Below are positions 26,461 to 35,305 of a DNA stretch of 64,000 bases, in pieces. The position numbers and the translations under genes were made by a program. The DNA comes from Oceanimonas doudoroffii (GTDB taxonomy: Bacteria > Pseudomonadota > Gammaproteobacteria > Enterobacterales > Aeromonadaceae). Each line of letters starts with the position of its first letter. Position 1 is the first letter of the stretch. A model generated the notes under the pieces. That model was given only the letters and a program-made list of their open reading frames with translations, was not told the DNA's origin and did no database searches. The stretch covers positions 62,001-126,000 of the forward strand of contig NZ_NBIM01000008.1 of NCBI RefSeq assembly GCF_002242685.1, given 5' to 3'.

Positions 26461-28373
26461 AGCAACTTTTCATTCCTATTCCCGGCAGCGATCAATGGGG
26501 GCCGGCCCATATGCTGCGACAGGTGGCCGCCCTGTTGCTGCTGATCTGTATGCTGCTGTTTGGTGCCGGCGTTACCCATGCCCTGCTGGGCATTCGCCAG
26601 CACAATACCCAGCTTGAACAGCGCAATTACGAGGTGCCCTGGTCACTGATGCAGTTGCAACTGGAAATGAACCGCTTTTTCGATGCGGTCAGGCTGCTGA
26701 ATGCCGGGGTGATCGAACACGATGAGTTGATGCTGCGTTACGACATTCTGTGGAGCCGTACGCCGGTGTTGCTCAGCAATCAGCTCAAGGACACCCTGAG
26801 CGAGCGGCCGGATCTGTGGCTGCTGATCCAGCAGATTGAAGACAGGGTCAGAAGTGTGGAGCCCATGGTGCAGGCCCTGAAACCGGGTGACCTCAACTAC
26901 CGGCTGCTGCTGGCCGAACTGGCGCCTTATGCCGAACCTCTGGCCCGTACGGTCACCGCCACCATGCACAGCAATGTGCTGTTTTATGCCGAATATGACA
27001 AGGCCTACAAGTCTCTCAGCCAGGAGCTCTATGTCTGTACCCTGGGACTGGGATTTTGCGCCCTGCTGCTGCTGCTGATGCTGTGGCTGGAATTGCTGAG
27101 TTACCGCAGGCGTTTGTTGCAGGACGCCTTGACCGGCCTGCCCAACCGCTTTGCCCTGCAACATCGGCTCGGCCAACTGATCGGCCGTCGGCAGCCGTTC
27201 AGTATCACCCTGCTGGAGCTGGAGGACCTGGATTGGCTGGTGCAGCATTTTGGTTATGATACTGCCGACCAGCTGCAGTCTGCCTTTGCTCGGCGGCTGC
27301 AGGCCTGTCTGCTGCCCCATGAACATATCGCCCTGTTCGAGCGCAAGTGCGTGGTGGTGGCGGAAGGGGTGCTGGAGCTGGCGGAAGTGCGCGCCCAGCT
27401 GTCTCGTGTTCGCCAGGCCCTGGCGGCGCCGGAGGCCATTGCGCGGCATGACTTCCATCCAACCCCGGTGATTGGTGTGGTGCTGTATCCGGCCGATGCC
27501 GATAACATGGTGGATCTGCTGGCGAGGGGGGAGCTGGCCCTGGCGTTGTGCCGGCAGGAGCGGTTGCCCTACGTTATTTTTGACCCTTCCATGCTGAAGG
27601 AAATCGAGCGGCGCCAGCAGCTGGCCCGGGATCTGCCGGCGGCGCTGGAAAGCGACAGTCTGAGCCTGCGTTTTCATCCACTGGCCGATGGTGAAGGGCG
27701 TTGTGCGGGGTTTCGTTTATCACTGCAATGGCGTCACCCGCACTTTGGCATGATCACCGGCCCTGAGCTGGGGCGGCTGGCGGAGCAATATCAGTTGTCG
27801 GAGGCGCTGTTGCTGTGGGCACTGAACCGCTGCTGCGAGCTGCTACCCGGCTGGCAGGCTCTGCAATCGGGGCTTTTTGTCAGTCTGCCTCTGCCGCCTT
27901 CGCTGTTTCGCAGTTCCATCAGGGAATCGCTGCTGGCCGCGCTCAAGCAGCACGGCCTGGACGGCACTTCACTGGTGCTGGAACTGGAAGAGGCCCAGCT
28001 GGAAGAAGAGCTGCATTTGACGCAGCCCCTGGTGCGGGAGCTGCGTGAACGGGGCATTCGCATCATGCTGGCCAACTTCGGCAGTGGGCGCTCTTCCTGG
28101 GGGCAACTGACGCGCTTGCCGCTGGACTGGCTGCAGCTGGATGCGGCGCTGTGCAATGGCATAGAACGTGAAGGGGAGGCACGCCGTCAGTTTCAGGCGC
28201 TGCTTGCGCTGGCGCGGTTGCTGGCGTTACCGGTTATCTGCTGTGGCGTGCATCGAGAAGCCGAAGTGCAGGTGATACGCGAGCAGGGACAGGCGCCGCT
28301 GCTGCAGGGTGATGTGGTCAGCCCGCCGCTCGGCGCCATTGAAGTCAAGGACTGGCTTGAAGCGCGGTCCTGA
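26457..28373 (+). CDS. Membrane GGDEF-EAL protein with both active sites degenerate
   Basis: A 638-residue protein with a membrane helix at about residues 21-45, a periplasmic helical sensor at 46-188 and a second helix at 191-213. A GGDEF-like domain spans about 221-375 and an EAL-like domain about 385-638. The GGDEF signature is replaced by FERKCV near 294-299, although DALTGLPNR at 223-231 is intact. In the EAL domain the EAL triplet is RLS at 420-422, the DDFG motif reads ANFG at 539-542, the catalytic Lys position is Gln560 and the EGV motif is CGV. Neither synthesis nor hydrolysis of cyclic-di-GMP is expected. It may bind nucleotide or protein partners and relay a periplasmic signal from the co-translated protein upstream. 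Confidence 0.85.
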   Translation: MKQLFIPIPGSDQWGPAHMLRQVAALLLLICMLLFGAGVTHALLGIRQHNTQLEQRNYEVPWSLMQLQLEMNRFFDAVRLLNAGVIEHDELMLRYDILWSRTPVLLSNQLKDTLSERPDLWLLIQQIEDRVRSVEPMVQALKPGDLNYRLLLAELAPYAEPLARTVTATMHSNVLFYAEYDKAYKSLSQELYVCTLGLGFCALLLLLMLWLELLSYRRRLLQDALTGLPNRFALQHRLGQLIGRRQPFSITLLELEDLDWLVQHFGYDTADQLQSAFARRLQACLLPHEHIALFERKCVVVAEGVLELAEVRAQLSRVRQALAAPEAIARHDFHPTPVIGVVLYPADADNMVDLLARGELALALCRQERLPYVIFDPSMLKEIERRQQLARDLPAALESDSLSLRFHPLADGEGRCAGFRLSLQWRHPHFGMITGPELGRLAEQYQLSEALLLWALNRCCELLPGWQALQSGLFVSLPLPPSLFRSSIRESLLAALKQHGLDGTSLVLELEEAQLEEELHLTQPLVRELRERGIRIMLANFGSGRSSWGQLTRLPLDWLQLDAALCNGIEREGEARRQFQALLALARLLALPVICCGVHREAEVQVIREQGQAPLLQGDVVSPPLGAIEVKDWLEARS

Positions 28374-28382
28374 CCGTGCCGG

Positions 28383-28691
28383 TTACTGCAGGCGCATAAA
28401 CTGCCCCAGTGTGGTGGCCAGCAGCTGAATCTTGTGCACCATGCGCGCCAGCAGCGCCTGGTATTCTGCTTCCGAGCTGGATGACAGCATCTCCAGCTCT
28501 TCCGCCAGCTCCGCCACGTAAGGCATAAAATGATCCGCATGAGTGGTGAACTGGCTGTCTTCGCGCAGCACGGCGCTGAATTTGGCCTGGCCCTTGGCGC
28601 GCAGGACGGCCAGTTTTTTGTCGGCGTCAATGGCCTGGTGATACAACTCTTTCAGGGTGTCGTTAAGCCGGTCAATTACCGAATCGTGCAT
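28383..28691 (-). CDS. Small helical protein of unknown function (possibly PriC-like)
   Basis: A 102-residue all-helical, charged protein with no signal peptide, cysteine or catalytic motif. It starts MHDSVIDRLNDTLKELYHQA at the ATG at 28691 and ends GQFMRLQ. It lies 9 nt downstream of epmB on the same strand and its stop is 9 nt from the end of the convergent GGDEF-EAL gene. Proteins of this size and place are sometimes called primosomal PriB/PriC-domain proteins; I cannot confirm that from sequence. The tight spacing favours a real gene co-expressed with epmB. Confidence 0.65.
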   Translation of the reverse strand: MHDSVIDRLNDTLKELYHQAIDADKKLAVLRAKGQAKFSAVLREDSQFTTHADHFMPYVAELAEELEMLSSSSEAEYQALLARMVHKIQLLATTLGQFMRLQ

Positions 28692-28700
28692 GGGAATTCC

Positions 28701-29729
28701 TTAACTGGGTTCAAGACGTAAATCGAGGGGGGTTTTGCTTGCCTCGCCACCGACTTCCCGCACCAGTCGGGGCACGAGAAAGCCCGGCAGCCGCTCCAGC
28801 AACCGAGCCATCAGCGTCCGGGCCCGCTCATCGCTCACCGCAAAGTGCGCCGCCCCGGCCACCCGATCTAGCTGGTGCAGGTAATAGGGCAATACGCCGG
28901 CGTCAAACAGGCGCTCCGACAGGGCTTCCAGGGCGTCGGCGTCGTCATTGACCCCGGCCAGCAGCACGCTCTGGTTCAGCAGGGTAATGCCGGCCCGTTG
29001 CCACGACCGCAGCCGGTCGGCCAGATCGGCATCGATTTCGTTGGCGTGGTTAATGTGCAGCACCAGCACCGGGCGCAGCCGACTGTGCGCCAGGCGGTCG
29101 CGCAGGGTGTCGGTGAGCCGAGTGTGAATCACCACCGGCAGCCGGCTGTGAATGCGCAGCCGCTTAAGGTGGGGAATGGCTTCAAGCTCGTTCAGCAGGG
29201 CGGCGATATGCTCGTCCTTGGCCATCAGCGGATCGCCGCCGGACAGGATCACCTCGTTGATTTCCGAATGGGCGGCAATGTAGTCCACCGCCGGCTGCCA
29301 GCCGCCCTGGCCCGGGCTGTTGTCGGCATAGGGAAAATGGCGGCGAAAACAGTAGCGGCAGTTTACCGCGCAGCCGCCGCGCAGCACCAGCAGCACCCGG
29401 GAGCGGTACTTGTGCAGCAGGCCGGGCAGGGCGCTGTCGTGCTCGTCGAGGGGATCGGTGACAAAGCCCGGCACCTGGGTGAACTCGTCGGCCAGGGGTA
29501 ACACCTGGCGCAGCAGGGGGTCCTGCGGGTTACCCTTTTCCATCTTGTCGGCAAAAGGCTGAGGCACGCGCATGGCAAACAGCCGGCGCGCGGCCAGCCC
29601 TGGTTGCCAGGGGGCGGCATCCAGCCCCAGATAGTCCAGCAACTGCTCGGGAGTGGTAAAGGCGCGGGCCAGCTCTTTTTGCCAGGGAATATGTAAATCG
29701 CCCCCGTTTAGGGGTATCATTGCCGGCAT
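28701..29729 (-). CDS. epmB: EF-P-lysine 2,3-aminomutase EpmB
   Basis: A 342-residue radical-SAM enzyme. The cluster motif [15 protein letters not shown] gives the CxxxCxxC ligands, and the segments [10 protein letters not shown] and HINHANEID are conserved with E. coli EpmB. It converts (S)-alpha-lysine to (R)-beta-lysine, which EpmA then attaches to elongation factor P. The start may be ATG 29729 or ATG 29720; both give a family-like N-terminus ([16 protein letters not shown]), and TTG 29747 is less likely. It is divergent from efp, with only about 30 nt between start codons. Confidence 0.95.
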   Translation of the reverse strand: MPAMIPLNGGDLHIPWQKELARAFTTPEQLLDYLGLDAAPWQPGLAARRLFAMRVPQPFADKMEKGNPQDPLLRQVLPLADEFTQVPGFVTDPLDEHDSALPGLLHKYRSRVLLVLRGGCAVNCRYCFRRHFPYADNSPGQGGWQPAVDYIAAHSEINEVILSGGDPLMAKDEHIAALLNELEAIPHLKRLRIHSRLPVVIHTRLTDTLRDRLAHSRLRPVLVLHINHANEIDADLADRLRSWQRAGITLLNQSVLLAGVNDDADALEALSERLFDAGVLPYYLHQLDRVAGAAHFAVSDERARTLMARLLERLPGFLVPRLVREVGGEASKTPLDLRLEPS

Positions 29730-29760
29730 TTTCTGCAACTCTGTCAACTACGAGGGTAAA

Positions 29761-30327
29761 ATGGCCTCCTATAGTACCAATGAATTCAAGTCCGGTCTCA
29801 AGATTATGCTGGACGGAGAACCCTGCGCCATTATCGAAAACGAATTCGTCAAGCCCGGCAAAGGACAGGCGTTCAACCGCGTGAAGATTCGCCGTCTGCT
29901 CAATGGCAAGGTGCTGGAAAAAACTTTCAAGTCCGGCGACAGCGTGGAAGCGGCCGACGTGATGGATGTGGAACTGGCCTATCTGTACAACGATGGCGAG
30001 TTCTACCACTTCATGAACAACGACACCTTTGAGCAGATCGCCGCCGACGAAAAGGCCGTGGGCGAGACCAAACTGTGGCTCAAGGAGCAGGACGTATGTA
30101 CCCTGACCCTGTGGAACGGCGCCGCCATCTCCGTGACTCCGCCCAACTTCGTGGAGCTGGAAGTGGTGGAAACCGATCCGGGCCTGAAGGGTGACACCGC
30201 CGGCACCGGTGGCAAGCCCGCCACCCTGAGCACCGGCGCCGTGGTGCGCGTGCCGCTGTTCATTCAGATCGGTGAAGTGCTGCGCGTTGACACCCGCTCC
30301 GGCGAGTACGTGTCCCGCGTAAAATAA
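29761..30327 (+). CDS. efp: Translation elongation factor P
   Basis: A 188-residue EF-P, the same length as in E. coli. The KOW-like N-terminal domain carries the modification site Lys34 in KPGKGQAF. Two OB domains follow, ending [13 protein letters not shown] relieves ribosome stalling at polyproline stretches when Lys34 carries beta-lysine. The modifying enzymes epmB (next door) and epmA (35.3 kb) are both in the window. GAGGGT precedes ATG 29761, and a strong terminator follows the gene. Confidence 0.98.
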   Translation: MASYSTNEFKSGLKIMLDGEPCAIIENEFVKPGKGQAFNRVKIRRLLNGKVLEKTFKSGDSVEAADVMDVELAYLYNDGEFYHFMNNDTFEQIAADEKAVGETKLWLKEQDVCTLTLWNGAAISVTPPNFVELEVVETDPGLKGDTAGTGGKPATLSTGAVVRVPLFIQIGEVLRVDTRSGEYVSRVK

Positions 30328-30345
30328 GCATCGGGCTTTAGATAC

Positions 30346-30374
30346 AAAAACGGCGCCTTTCGGCGCCGTTTTTT
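30346..30374 (+). terminator. Rho-independent terminator after efp
   Basis: AAAAACGGCGCC, loop TTTC, GGCGCCGTTTTT and further Ts, about 18 nt after the efp stop codon. Confidence 0.93.
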
Positions 30375-30454
30375 ATTGTGAGGTGGAGGGGACAAGTGTG
30401 AGGTGAAAACGTTTTAGCTTTACCCCTTACTCCTCACCCCTTACGTCAGACGTT

Positions 30455-31498
30455 TCACTCTTTGCCGTACACGTTGTTTTCCTGCTCACGCACGCGAATA
30501 AAGGTGGTGCGCTTGGTCAGCTCCTTCAGTCGCTGTGCACCCACATAGGTGCAGGTGGAGCGCACGCCGCCGAGCACGTCGTTAACGGTGTTATCCACCG
30601 GGCCGCGATAGGCCAGCTCAACGGTCTTGCCTTCGGCCGCACGGTACTTGGCCACGCCGCCGGAATGCTTGTCCATGGCGCTGGCAGAACTCATGCCGTA
30701 GAACTTCATATACTGCTTGCCGTCGCGTTCGATCAGCTCGCCGCCACACTCTTCGTGGGCCGCCAGCATGCCGCCCAGCATCACGAAGTCGGCGCCGCCG
30801 CCAAAGGCCTTGGCCACGTCACCGGGGCAGGTGCAGCCGCCGTCACCGATGATCTGGCCGCCCAGGCCGTGGGCCGCGTCGGCACATTCGATGATGGCGG
30901 ACAGCTGGGGGTAGCCCACACCGGTCTTGACCCGAGTGGTGCACACCGAGCCGGGGCCGATGCCCACTTTCACGATGTCGGCACCGCACAGGATCAGTTC
31001 TTCCACCATTTCACCGGTCACCACGTTGCCGGCAATGATGGTGTGTTGGGGGCACTGCTCGCGCACGCGGGACACGAAGGCGGCGAAGTGTTCGCTGTAG
31101 CCGTTGGCCACGTCGATGCAGATAAAGCCCAGGTCGTCCGACAGCGCCAGGATTTGCTGCAGCTTTTCAAAGTCCTTGTCGGAAGTGCCGGTAGACACGA
31201 TCACGTGCTTGAGCACTTCGGCGCCGGATTCGGTAACAAAGGCCTGCCATTGTTCCACCGAGTAATGTTTGTGCACCGCGGTCAGCATTTCGTGACGGGC
31301 CAGGGCACGGGCCATGGCAAAGGTGGCCACGGTGTCCATATTGGCGGCGATGACCGGCACGCCGGACCAGCGGCGACCTGAATGCTTAAAGGTGAACTCC
31401 CTGTTCAGTTCGACCTGAGCGCGGCTGTTGAGGGTGGAGCGCTTGGGGCGAAACAGCACATCCCTAAAGCCCAGTTTCAAGTCTTCTTCGATACGCAT
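30455..31498 (-). CDS. guaC: GMP reductase
   Basis: A 347-residue GMP reductase, full length. The active-site cysteine lies in [13 protein letters not shown] and the phosphate-binding segment in [26 protein letters not shown]. The enzyme converts GMP to IMP with NADPH, feeding guanine nucleotides back to the branch point; purA at 60 kb acts downstream of that point. The start ATG 31498 gives [12 protein letters not shown] probable promoter and a terminator-like hairpin both lie in its 5' leader (31527-31592). Confidence 0.97.
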   Translation of the reverse strand: MRIEEDLKLGFRDVLFRPKRSTLNSRAQVELNREFTFKHSGRRWSGVPVIAANMDTVATFAMARALARHEMLTAVHKHYSVEQWQAFVTESGAEVLKHVIVSTGTSDKDFEKLQQILALSDDLGFICIDVANGYSEHFAAFVSRVREQCPQHTIIAGNVVTGEMVEELILCGADIVKVGIGPGSVCTTRVKTGVGYPQLSAIIECADAAHGLGGQIIGDGGCTCPGDVAKAFGGGADFVMLGGMLAAHEECGGELIERDGKQYMKFYGMSSASAMDKHSGGVAKYRAAEGKTVELAYRGPVDNTVNDVLGGVRSTCTYVGAQRLKELTKRTTFIRVREQENNVYGKE

Positions 31499-31526
31499 TG
31501 GTATTACCTCAGTAAATGACAGGCAT

Positions 31527-31560
31527 AAAAAAACCGGGGGTTTTTTAGGCCCCCGGTTTT
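31527..31560 (-). terminator. Terminator-like hairpin in the guaC leader
   Basis: AAAACCGGGGG at 31530-31540 and CCCCCGGTTTT at 31550-31560 form an 11-bp stem with a 9-nt loop. On the minus strand it ends in a seven-base T-tract 29 nt before the guaC start codon. It may end the upstream TonB receptor transcript, attenuate guaC, or do both. Confidence 0.8.
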
Positions 31561-31564
31561 CAGC

Positions 31565-31592
31565 ATTCTAGCCACGGCGAACTTTTTTGCAA
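31565..31592 (-). promoter_or_regulatory. Candidate sigma-70 promoter of guaC
   Basis: On the minus strand TTGCAA (31592-31587), a 16-nt spacer and TAGAAT (31570-31565) resemble -35 and -10 boxes. The predicted start of transcription falls at the foot of the hairpin at 31527-31560, which would put that hairpin inside the guaC mRNA. Confidence 0.5.
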
Positions 31593-31655
31593 CCATTCCT
31601 GACTACAAGTTCAGAAATTGCGTTTTTCAGGCAATGCCCTGAACCAATGCTCCGG

Positions 31656-33665
31656 TCAGAACTGGTAGGCGGCGGAAATCTTGACGTTACGGCCCGGTTC
31701 AAAATCATTCAGCACGGCTCCCCGGGCGGTGCCGGAGCGAGAGGCGTGGGAGGTATAGGTTTCATCAAACAGGTTGTCGATGCCAACCGTCAGCGACAGG
31801 CCGTCCACCGCCGAGGGCACCCACTGGGCATAAATATTGTGCACGTCGTAGCCTTCCTTGATCGGGGTTCCGGCAAACACATTGTCCTCATCCCGTACCA
31901 GAATGGAGGTCAGGCCAAAGATGGTTTCCAGCCGCTCGGCCTGGTAGTCCAGGCTCAGGGCCAGGCTGTCGCCTACGTCCATGCTGCGCCCGTTGTCGGC
32001 GGCAACCGGGCCGCCGGTGGCCTTGTCGGTGGTGTCGGAACGGGCGTAGGAAAGCTTGCCGTTAAAGTTGCCAAAGCCGTAACTGGCACTCAGCTCAAAG
32101 CCGTCGATTTCCACATCGGCGATGTTTTCCATGACATAGCCACTGCCTTGCCAGTTGGTGCCGATGTAGTCGTCGATTTCGGTGCGGAACAGGGTGGCGG
32201 TGGCGCCCAGTCGATGTTCGCCCAGGTGCCTGGCAAAGCGTACTCCGCCTTGAGTGTTGAGACCGGTTTCCGGGCGAAGGTCATCGGCCAGCACGGTCAC
32301 GTCCTGATATTTGACGAAACTTTCCAGCAGTTCGGGGCCCTTGAACAGGGAGCGGGCATTGGCAAACAGTGTCCAGTCGGGTGTGACCTGCCATTCGGCC
32401 CCCAGTGACCAGGTGACGTCGTCAAAGTCATGGGTGCCGGTGGTGGCCTTGCGGCGATAGTCGTCATGACGCAGGCCCCCGGTCAGCGACAGGGTGTCGG
32501 TAATAAACAGGGTGTTCTCCGCAAACACGGCGCGGGAGTCGGCGGACTCGTCCATGAACTGCACGCCGCCGTAGTGGCTTTCGGTGTTTTTGTGCAGGTA
32601 CTCCAAGCCATAGTTCAACTGGTTATCCAGCCTCAGCAACCGCAGGTTGGAGCTCAGCAGCACATTCACGCCGGTGTTGCGGTTTTCCGCCTTGTTTTCC
32701 GATAACCGGTCACCCGGCCATCCTACGCCACTACCGATAAAGACGCTTTCGTCGCGCACCAGCTCGGTGCGGCTGGTGTAGAGAGTGACCTTGCCATCAT
32801 GATTGTCCCCGTCCAGCTCGTAACCCAGGGTAATGGTGTCGCGGTTGTAGTCGGTGGGCACCAGAACCTGTGCCGACAGGGCCTGGTTGGCGCTGCCACC
32901 CATGTCGGCTCGGGGAGAGTAATCGCCACTGTCGCGGTACAGATCGTAGCTCAGCTCGAAACGATGGCCCTCGGCCGGCTCCACGCCCACCTTGGTCAGC
33001 ACGTTATAGGTATCGCCATCGGCCCCTATGGTGGTGTTGCCATCGCCGTCCTTGAAATTGCCGCGGCTGATGCCGTGGCCGTACACCATGGCGTCCACGC
33101 TGTCGGTAAGCTGGCCATAGAGGGTGAGCGAGCCCTGGCGGCTGTCGTTGCTCTGATAACCGGTAAAGGCGCGGGCACCAAAGCGCTCGTCCGGACGCAG
33201 CAGATCCCCGGCGTCCTTGGTTTCAGAATAAACCGCGCCGCCCAGGCCGCTCTGGGTGACCGAATTGTTGCCCACCTGAATATTGGCGGATTTCAAAATG
33301 TCCGGGTTCAGGGTCAGGTTGCCCACATGGTGAAACATGTTGGCGTGCTGGGAAGCGCCATCCAGGCGTATGTCCAGATCCGTCTCTCCCAGGCCACGAA
33401 TATTGATACGTTGATTGACCGAGTGAGTGCCACCCACGTCCACGCCGGGAATGTCGCGCAGCAGATCCGACATGTGATCCGCCTGCTTCAGGGACATGTC
33501 CCGTGCGTGCAGGGTGTCGGTATTACTGGTTACCTCGGTGCCCCAGACCAGCACTTCGTCGAAATAGGAGGTGGTTTCTTCGGCCGCGGCCGGCCCGGCC
33601 AGGACGGCACTAATGGCCACTCCGAGCAGGGCCGGTCTGAAGGGAAGGGCATGGAATGAATGCAT
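31656..33665 (-). CDS. TonB-dependent outer-membrane receptor, probably for a siderophore
   Basis: A 669-residue receptor. Residues 1-28 are a signal peptide (cleavage after PAAA). The TonB box region (EVLVWGTE) is near 36-43. The plug domain is at about 45-155 (RINIRGLGETDLDIRLDG), followed by a 22-strand barrel ending in the required terminal Phe (ISAAYQF). Such receptors import iron chelates or other scarce ligands using TonB. A Fur-like box at 33682-33700 and a divergent AraC regulator support an iron-acquisition role. The particular siderophore cannot be told from sequence. Confidence 0.88.
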   Translation of the reverse strand: MHSFHALPFRPALLGVAISAVLAGPAAAEETTSYFDEVLVWGTEVTSNTDTLHARDMSLKQADHMSDLLRDIPGVDVGGTHSVNQRINIRGLGETDLDIRLDGASQHANMFHHVGNLTLNPDILKSANIQVGNNSVTQSGLGGAVYSETKDAGDLLRPDERFGARAFTGYQSNDSRQGSLTLYGQLTDSVDAMVYGHGISRGNFKDGDGNTTIGADGDTYNVLTKVGVEPAEGHRFELSYDLYRDSGDYSPRADMGGSANQALSAQVLVPTDYNRDTITLGYELDGDNHDGKVTLYTSRTELVRDESVFIGSGVGWPGDRLSENKAENRNTGVNVLLSSNLRLLRLDNQLNYGLEYLHKNTESHYGGVQFMDESADSRAVFAENTLFITDTLSLTGGLRHDDYRRKATTGTHDFDDVTWSLGAEWQVTPDWTLFANARSLFKGPELLESFVKYQDVTVLADDLRPETGLNTQGGVRFARHLGEHRLGATATLFRTEIDDYIGTNWQGSGYVMENIADVEIDGFELSASYGFGNFNGKLSYARSDTTDKATGGPVAADNGRSMDVGDSLALSLDYQAERLETIFGLTSILVRDEDNVFAGTPIKEGYDVHNIYAQWVPSAVDGLSLTVGIDNLFDETYTSHASRSGTARGAVLNDFEPGRNVKISAAYQF

Positions 33666-33681
33666 GCAATAAACCTCAAAT

Positions 33682-33700
33682 GCAAATGGTAATGGTTATC
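33682..33700. promoter_or_regulatory. Fur-box-like operator between the receptor and the AraC gene
   Basis: Read on the minus strand, GATAACCATTACCATTTGC matches the 19-bp Fur consensus GATAATGATAATCATTATC at about 13 positions. It sits 17 nt upstream of the receptor start codon, where bound Fur would block transcription or ribosome access. Confidence 0.6.
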
Positions 33701-33782
33701 AGGTATAGTAATCTCTTTGGCCGGCGGGCCGAAGCACATCGGCTTATGCAAAACCACATATCGCTTATTGGAAATGGTCAGC

Positions 33783-34766
33783 ATGGAAGGGCAGTCAGAT
33801 ATCGGAACAAGAACCAGAAAAGCCCTGTTGACGCGCAAGCTGGCGCTGCCTGACAAGGATCTGGTGATGGTGCTGGAATCGAACCGGCAAATACCGTTGG
33901 CGGAAGGGGATTTTATTTCCTACCGCTTTCACGATGACATTCGAGTGCACGGCGGCACCAGCCTGGAGCTGGATAACTCCCAGGTCGTGGCGTCGGTGCC
34001 CGGCGCCCTGGTGGCGACCCTGTTACTGGAAGGGCGGCTCGATTTTGGGTATGACGGGCTGGAGTTTAGCCTGAACGCGGCGCAGGGAGCCGTGGGGGTG
34101 GTGGCCAACATGGTCAGGCCAGCCGCCTTTCGCCGGCGCTTTACGCCGGGCACCCGGGTTTGCAAGTTGAATCTGATTGTGGCGCCGGCCTGGCTGCGCC
34201 GGCGGATCACGCCGGGCTGTCCGGTTGCGGATTTTGCCAACCGCCACCTGGCGTGCCGCCATCTGCAGGTCAGTGCCGACATGCTCGGTCATGTCAGGGC
34301 CATTCTGGCACTGTCCCATCCGCAAACCCTGGCGGAGAAGCTGCGTTTTGAAACCCTGGTGCACGGGTTGGCGGGTATGATCTTTGACCAGGTTGCCCGA
34401 CCGGCCGAGGAGGCGACCGAGGAGGCGGAAGCCGGCCAGAACAGGACCACAGATGGGCGCATTGAGCGGCTGGTCACCTTTATTGAAAGCCACCTGCATG
34501 AAGAGCTGACTTTGGCGCGGCTGGCGGCGGACTTCTCCATGAGTGTGTCGAGCCTGCAGCGGCAGTTCAAGCAAAACTTCAACCTGACCGTCGGCGGCTA
34601 TATACGGCGCCGACGGTTGGAAATTGCCCGACAGCAACTGGAACGGGGGCTGGTCACCATTACCGAGGCGGCCTACGAATCGGGATATCAGCATCCGTCC
34701 AATTTTACCGCCGCCTTTCGACGTGCCTTTGGCATGTCTCCCCATGCCCTGTGTGGCGAGCGATGA
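33783..34766 (+). CDS. AraC family regulator (PchR-like) next to the TonB receptor
   Basis: A 327-residue regulator. The N-terminal 210 residues are a ligand-sensing region. The C-terminal AraC domain (about 225-327) has both helix-turn-helix motifs, LTLARLAADFSMSVSSLQRQFKQ and ITEAAYESGYQHPSNFTAAFRRAFGMSP. It resembles PchR-type regulators that turn on siderophore receptors when their siderophore is present. ATG 33783 is the preferred start; ATG 33774 and TTG 33717 are possible. It is divergent from the receptor, so the shared 117-bp gap probably holds sites for it and for Fur. Confidence 0.85.
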   Translation: MEGQSDIGTRTRKALLTRKLALPDKDLVMVLESNRQIPLAEGDFISYRFHDDIRVHGGTSLELDNSQVVASVPGALVATLLLEGRLDFGYDGLEFSLNAAQGAVGVVANMVRPAAFRRRFTPGTRVCKLNLIVAPAWLRRRITPGCPVADFANRHLACRHLQVSADMLGHVRAILALSHPQTLAEKLRFETLVHGLAGMIFDQVARPAEEATEEAEAGQNRTTDGRIERLVTFIESHLHEELTLARLAADFSMSVSSLQRQFKQNFNLTVGGYIRRRRLEIARQQLERGLVTITEAAYESGYQHPSNFTAAFRRAFGMSPHALCGER

Positions 34767-34849
34767 GTTCGTTGCAGCCAGGAACCAAAGGCTTTAGTTT
34801 CGGTCAAATTTACGCCATTATTGGCCAAACCGTTGAATGGAGCGACGTC

Positions 34850-35266
34850 ATGTTCAGGGTGCTTGGGCTGGATCATCTGGTGCTGCGGGTGCGCAATCCC
34901 CAGCGCATGCTGGATTTCTATTGCAGGGTGCTGGGTTGTTGCCTGGAACGTGAAAAGGGGGAAATCGGCCTCTACCAGCTGAGGGCCGGGGATCAGCTGA
35001 TCGATCTGGTGGATATTCGCGGCCCCCTGGGGGGCGATGGCGAGGCCGCCGATCAGTGCCGGGCCAATATGGATCACTTTTGCCTGCGCATCGATCCCTT
35101 TGATCCCGATGCCCTGCTCAATTACTTCAGCCTGTCGGGAGTGATTTGTGAGCCGCCGGCACTGCGCTACGGTGCCCAGGGTGAAGGGCCGTCGATCTAC
35201 CTGTTCGATCCGGAAGGCAACCAGATCGAACTGAAAGGCGACAGCAGGGCTGCCAGCCGGGACTGA
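34850..35266 (+). CDS. VOC (glyoxalase/bleomycin-resistance) family protein
   Basis: A 138-residue single-domain VOC protein. It starts MFRVLGLDHLVLRVRNP, with the first metal-ligand position His9, and ends with SIYLFDPEGNQIELKG, where the terminal Glu is the usual last ligand; a further His lies in MDHFCLRI. VOC enzymes include glyoxalases and dioxygenases acting on small molecules, and the substrate here is unknown. ATG 34850 with GGAG 9 nt upstream is preferred over upstream starts at 34751 and 34763. It is 84 nt from the AraC gene and 39 nt before epmA. Confidence 0.82.
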   Translation: MFRVLGLDHLVLRVRNPQRMLDFYCRVLGCCLEREKGEIGLYQLRAGDQLIDLVDIRGPLGGDGEAADQCRANMDHFCLRIDPFDPDALLNYFSLSGVICEPPALRYGAQGEGPSIYLFDPEGNQIELKGDSRAASRD

Positions 35267-35275
35267 TTCAAAGTA

Positions 35276-35298
35276 CACTCGGCGTTTTTTGCCGAGTG
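35276..35298. other. Perfect 8-bp inverted repeat between the VOC gene and epmA
   Basis: CACTCGGC and GCCGAGTG flank a GTTTTTT loop. There is no T-tract after the stem on the plus strand. It is either a weak terminator of the VOC gene or a leader hairpin 8 nt before the epmA start. Confidence 0.5.
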
Positions 35299-35305
35299 CC
35301 CTTTC

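Noticed and set aside
26643..27677. Gln-rich frame opposite the GGDEF-EAL gene
   Set aside because: The Gln runs are the antisense reading of Leu codons (CTG) in membrane and helical segments.
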